This document shows positions 60,916-64,000 of a DNA stretch of 64,000 nucleotides, piece by piece. This stretch comes from JBPYFK01 sp051984675 (lineage in GTDB: Bacteria; Actinomycetota; Actinomycetes; Mycobacteriales; Pseudonocardiaceae): the NCBI GenBank assembly GCA_051984675.1, contig JBPYFK010000167.1:1-64000 (forward strand), read 5' to 3'. The translations under genes were made by a program, and so were the position numbers. The first letter of the stretch is position 1; each line of letters begins with the position of its first letter. The notes beneath the pieces are model-generated. The model was given only the letters and a program-made list of their open reading frames with translations, searched no databases and had not been told where the DNA came from.

Positions 60916-63222
60916 GTGGCCAACGAGACCAGCGTGACCAGCAGGATCGGGTCAACGATTCTCGGCTACCCGCGAATCGGACCGCACCGTGAACTCAAGC
61001 GCGCGTTGGAAAGCTACTGGCGCTCACGGACCAACCAGCAGGACTTGCGCGGTGTCGCTCGGCGCCTGCGCGCAGATACCTGGCTGGGGTTACGGGACGC
61101 GGGGTTGGACTCCATTCCCAGCAACACCTTCTCTTACTACGATCATGTCCTAGACACCGCGGTGACTTTTGGCGCCGTTCCTCAGCGGTACACCGACCTG
61201 GGATTCGACTCGCTGGACACCTATTTTGCGCTGGCTCGCGGAACGAAATCGGTGCCACCGCTGGAAATGACCAAATGGTTCGACACGAACTACCACTATC
61301 TGGTGCCGGAAATCACGCCCGATACCCGCTTCACGCTGTCCGATCGAACCCCGATCGACCAGTACCGCGAAGCCGCAGCGCTCGGCGTGACGACTCGTCC
61401 CGTATTGCTCGGCCCGCTCACGTTCCTGCTGCTGGCCAAGTCGGACGAGCTATCTCCACCGGACTTCCGTCCTCTGTCCAAACTGGACGAACTAGTGGCC
61501 GCCTACGCCACACTGCTCAAAGAGTTGTACGACGAGGGCGTGCCATGGGTGCAGTTCGACGAACCAGCGTTTGTCGCCGACAGGACATCGGACGAACTGC
61601 GCCTACTGGGCGACGCCTACCGTAAGCTGGGTGAGCTTCGCCAGCGACCGAAACTTCTGGTGGCCGGTTACTTCGGTGATTGGCGAGACGCTCTCGGTGT
61701 GCTGGGGGCCAGTCCGGTCGAGGCGATCGCCGCCGACTTGGTCTCGGGGGAAAGCGCTCTCGACAGCCTGGTGACAATCAATGGGTTGCGGGGGAAGACG
61801 CTGGTCGCAGGCTTGGTCGACGGACGTAACGTCTGGCGCACCGACCTCGACAAAGCACTGTCGACCGCGGCTACGCTGCTTGGTTTGGCTGGCGAGGTCG
61901 CGGTCAGCACCTCCTGCTCGCTGCTGCACGTCCCGTATGACGTTTCCGGCGAAACGCGCCTGGATCCCCAGCTCAGATCCTGGCTTGCTTTCGCCCGGCA
62001 GAAGGTGGACGAGGTGGTGCTCCTGGGACGTGCGCTGCGGGACGGGCATACCAGCGTGGCCGGGCAACTCGCTGACGCACGCGAGGCCCGCGAGGACCGC
62101 AATGCCTCCGCTCGCCTGCGTGACGACCGTGTTCGCGGCACCGTTGCCACCGCTTGTTGCGAACGCCCACGTCGCAGCGACTATGCGACGCGGACGTATG
62201 CGCAACAGCAGTCCCTTGCGTTGCCGCCGCTGCCGACCACGACGATCGGCTCATTCCCGCAAACCGCTGACGTACGCAAAGCGCGGGCGGCGCTGGCCGA
62301 CGGCACCGTGGACGAAGGCACCTACCGGCAACGGATACAGGACGAGATCGAACGCATCGTCCGCCTCCAGGAAGACATCGGCCTCGACGTGCTCGTCCAT
62401 GGCGAGCCAGAGCGCAACGACATGGTTCAGTACTTCTCCGAACACTTGGAGGGGTTCGCCAGCACGTCCAACGGTTGGGTGCAGTCCTACGGCTCACGTT
62501 GTGTACGTCCACCCATCTTGTTCGGCGACGTGTCCCGTCCCAAGCGGATCACGACGGAATGGGCGACGTTCGCGCAGAGCCTGACTCAAAGACCGGTCAA
62601 GGGCATGCTGACCGGGCCGATCACCATCCTGGCGTGGTCTTTCGTGCGGGACGACCAACCACTCGCCGACACCGCTCGCCAGGTTGCGCTCGCGATCCGC
62701 GATGAGGTTGTTGACCTGGAATCCGCAGGCATACGCATCGTGCAGGTCGACGAGCCGGCGTTGCGGGAACTGCTGCCCCTGCGCACCGAACAACGGCAGG
62801 ACTATCTGCGGTGGGCGGTGGAATCGTTCCGGCTGGCCACCTCCAGTGTGGCGGACTCCACCCAGATCCATACCCACCTGTGCTATTCCGAGTTCGGTGA
62901 TGTGATCGACGCGATCGTCGATCTCGATGCCGATGTCACCAGCCTCGAGGCGGCACGCTCGCGTATGGAGGTGCTCGGCGACCTCAACGCGGCTGGTTTC
63001 GCGCGCGGTGTCGGCCCGGGCGTCTACGACATCCACGCACCGCGTGTGCCCGACACGGACGAGGTCGAGAGCCTGGTACGAGCGGCCCTAGCCGCCGTGC
63101 CTGCAGGTCGGCTGTGGGTCAATCCCGACTGTGGCCTGAAGACCCGAGGCTACGCCGAGGTCGAGGACGCCCTTCGGAACATGGTGGCTGCCGCCGCGCG
63201 GGTGCGCGAGTCCTTGCGCTGA
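60916..63222 (+). CDS. metE: Cobalamin-independent methionine synthase MetE
   Basis: 768 residues from a GTG with GAGGAGAG upstream. It transfers the methyl group of methyltetrahydrofolate to homocysteine. N-terminal ILGYPRIGPHRELKRALESYW; C-terminal catalytic half starts PTTTIGSFPQTADVRKARAA. The zinc ligands are in IHTHLCYSEFGD (His, Cys) and WVNPDCGLKTRG (Cys). Homocysteine is supplied downstream of hom, which is also in this window. Expression is likely controlled by the riboswitch. Confidence 0.97.
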   Translation: MANETSVTSRIGSTILGYPRIGPHRELKRALESYWRSRTNQQDLRGVARRLRADTWLGLRDAGLDSIPSNTFSYYDHVLDTAVTFGAVPQRYTDLGFDSLDTYFALARGTKSVPPLEMTKWFDTNYHYLVPEITPDTRFTLSDRTPIDQYREAAALGVTTRPVLLGPLTFLLLAKSDELSPPDFRPLSKLDELVAAYATLLKELYDEGVPWVQFDEPAFVADRTSDELRLLGDAYRKLGELRQRPKLLVAGYFGDWRDALGVLGASPVEAIAADLVSGESALDSLVTINGLRGKTLVAGLVDGRNVWRTDLDKALSTAATLLGLAGEVAVSTSCSLLHVPYDVSGETRLDPQLRSWLAFARQKVDEVVLLGRALRDGHTSVAGQLADAREAREDRNASARLRDDRVRGTVATACCERPRRSDYATRTYAQQQSLALPPLPTTTIGSFPQTADVRKARAALADGTVDEGTYRQRIQDEIERIVRLQEDIGLDVLVHGEPERNDMVQYFSEHLEGFASTSNGWVQSYGSRCVRPPILFGDVSRPKRITTEWATFAQSLTQRPVKGMLTGPITILAWSFVRDDQPLADTARQVALAIRDEVVDLESAGIRIVQVDEPALRELLPLRTEQRQDYLRWAVESFRLATSSVADSTQIHTHLCYSEFGDVIDAIVDLDADVTSLEAARSRMEVLGDLNAAGFARGVGPGVYDIHAPRVPDTDEVESLVRAALAAVPAGRLWVNPDCGLKTRGYAEVEDALRNMVAAAARVRESLR

Positions 63223-63229
63223 GAGGTGT

Positions 63230-63280
63230 GCAGTAAGGGAACATTTCGATCACCTGTGGCAGGAATGTTCCCTTACTCGC
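63230..63280. repeat. Intergenic palindrome, copy 10 (degenerate)
   Basis: CAGTAAGGGAACATTTCGAT on the left and GGCAGGAATGTTCCCTTACT on the right pair with several mismatches near the centre. It lies 7 bp after the metE stop. Confidence 0.75.
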
Positions 63281-63343
63281 AGCAGGCAGCGGACACCGAG
63301 CCCGCCTCTGCAAACACTCAGAAATAGCTGGGAGAATTTGCAT

Positions 63344-64000
63344 GTGAACATTGAGCACGATCGAGTTGATGTCCGCGGTGTCCTCAGCTTCGTGCTGATC
63401 GCGTATCTCCCCGCATGGTTGATGACGCTTCCCATGTGGCTCACTGGGCAGGGACTGACCTGGACTTGGGCTCCCGTGGTCCTGGCAACCATGATGTTCA
63501 TGCCGGCGGTAGCCGGTTTCGTCGTCACGAAGTGGATCAGCCCAAGGCCCAGGAAACCACTACGCGTCACTGGTGTGACTAACCCGGGCGGCCTCAGGGC
63601 CTGGTGGCGGTACGGGTTGATCGCCTGGTTTGGCCCGCCGCTGATCATGCTGATCGCCCTGGGCGTCGGTTACATGCTGAATGTCTATGATGCCGACTGG
63701 ACCGGGTTCTCTGGGCTCGCAGAACAGATCAAGTACGTCTCGCCTTCTTTCCTGGGCAAGCCCATCGCCGTAGTGGCGATGGGCTACGTTGGCCAAGTCT
63801 TTCTCACGGGGTGGCTCAACGTAATCCCGGCGTTCGGCGAGGAAGGCGGGTGGCGTGGGTATCTGCTACCTGCCTTGCTGCCCCTGGGGCAACCGGGGGC
63901 TTTCCTCGTCTCAGGGGCGCTTTGGGGCTTGTGGCACGGGCCGCTGCTCGTCCTCGGATACGACTATCCGAATGTGCCGGTGGTTGTCGCGTTCATCATG
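63344..64000 (+). CDS. CPBP family intramembrane metalloprotease, N-terminal part
   Basis: 219 codons to the window edge, start GTG with GGGAG nine bases upstream. Several membrane helices; the family's first motif is FGEEGGWRGYLLP (EExxxR) and the second LWGLWHGPLLV (His). CPBP/Abi proteins are membrane proteases related to type II CAAX endopeptidases; the target is unknown. The C-terminus is missing. Confidence 0.85.
   Translation, partial: MNIEHDRVDVRGVLSFVLIAYLPAWLMTLPMWLTGQGLTWTWAPVVLATMMFMPAVAGFVVTKWISPRPRKPLRVTGVTNPGGLRAWWRYGLIAWFGPPLIMLIALGVGYMLNVYDADWTGFSGLAEQIKYVSPSFLGKPIAVVAMGYVGQVFLTGWLNVIPAFGEEGGWRGYLLPALLPLGQPGAFLVSGALWGLWHGPLLVLGYDYPNVPVVVAFIM

Overview
The window is high-GC actinobacterial chromosome. 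The order rho-rpmE-prfA-prmC-sua5-wecA-atp-DUF2550-cobalamin adenosyltransferase-murA, a NucS mismatch endonuclease, MurA with Asp at the active-site Cys position, a Cvn signalling operon, GTG starts and GC-rich third codon positions point to Pseudonocardiaceae (Amycolatopsis-like). The genus is inferred from family knowledge; no search was run.

Layout. 1-5.5 kb: start of a sodium:solute symporter, nucS, a NUDIX hydrolase, a LysE exporter, murA, a PduO-type adenosyltransferase and a DUF2550 gene. 5.5-14.4 kb: all F1Fo ATP synthase genes, but split into two diverging arms. atpH-A-G-D-C run on the minus strand, and two AtpI-type genes plus atpB-E-F run on the plus strand from a roughly 1 kb central region. 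Most of the surrounding block from rho to DUF2550 is on the minus strand, so the atpI-B-E-F arm looks inverted in place; sua5 is also flipped. 15-24 kb: wecA-like transferase, alpha/beta hydrolase, sua5, prmC, prfA, rpmE, a membrane protein and rho. 24.7-31.1 kb: an amino-acid cluster argS-lysA-hom-thrC-thrB with touching or overlapping genes. 31.3-36.4 kb: CDF metal exporter, a small conserved protein, TetR regulator divergent from an old-yellow-enzyme gene and a saccharopine-dehydrogenase-like gene, then a decayed alpha/beta hydrolase.

36.7-50.2 kb is an integrative and conjugative element of the actinomycete (AICE) type, inserted in the 3' part of tRNA-Arg(CCG) and bounded by an exact 49-bp direct repeat. 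It carries an ANTAR regulator, GNAT and GntR (KorSA-like) genes, a run of small overlapping genes, a Spd-like membrane protein, a TraB/FtsK translocase, a possible transfer locus, a DUF3631 ATPase, a cluster of ten inverted or direct 7-bp repeats that could be its origin, an excisionase and a tyrosine integrase. The left junction keeps the last codons and downstream flank of a second, related integrase, so more than one element has used this site.

50.4-64 kb: a cvnABCD conservon, a DUF485/ActP-type symporter pair, a DUF559-like protein, a cobalamin riboswitch in front of metE, and the start of a CPBP membrane protease.

A family of 40-58 bp intergenic palindromes (core GGGAAC.TTCCTGTCA and its complement) is scattered through the chromosomal parts: ten paired copies and two half-sites. 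Arm sequence varies between copies but the pairing is kept. None lies in the integrated element.
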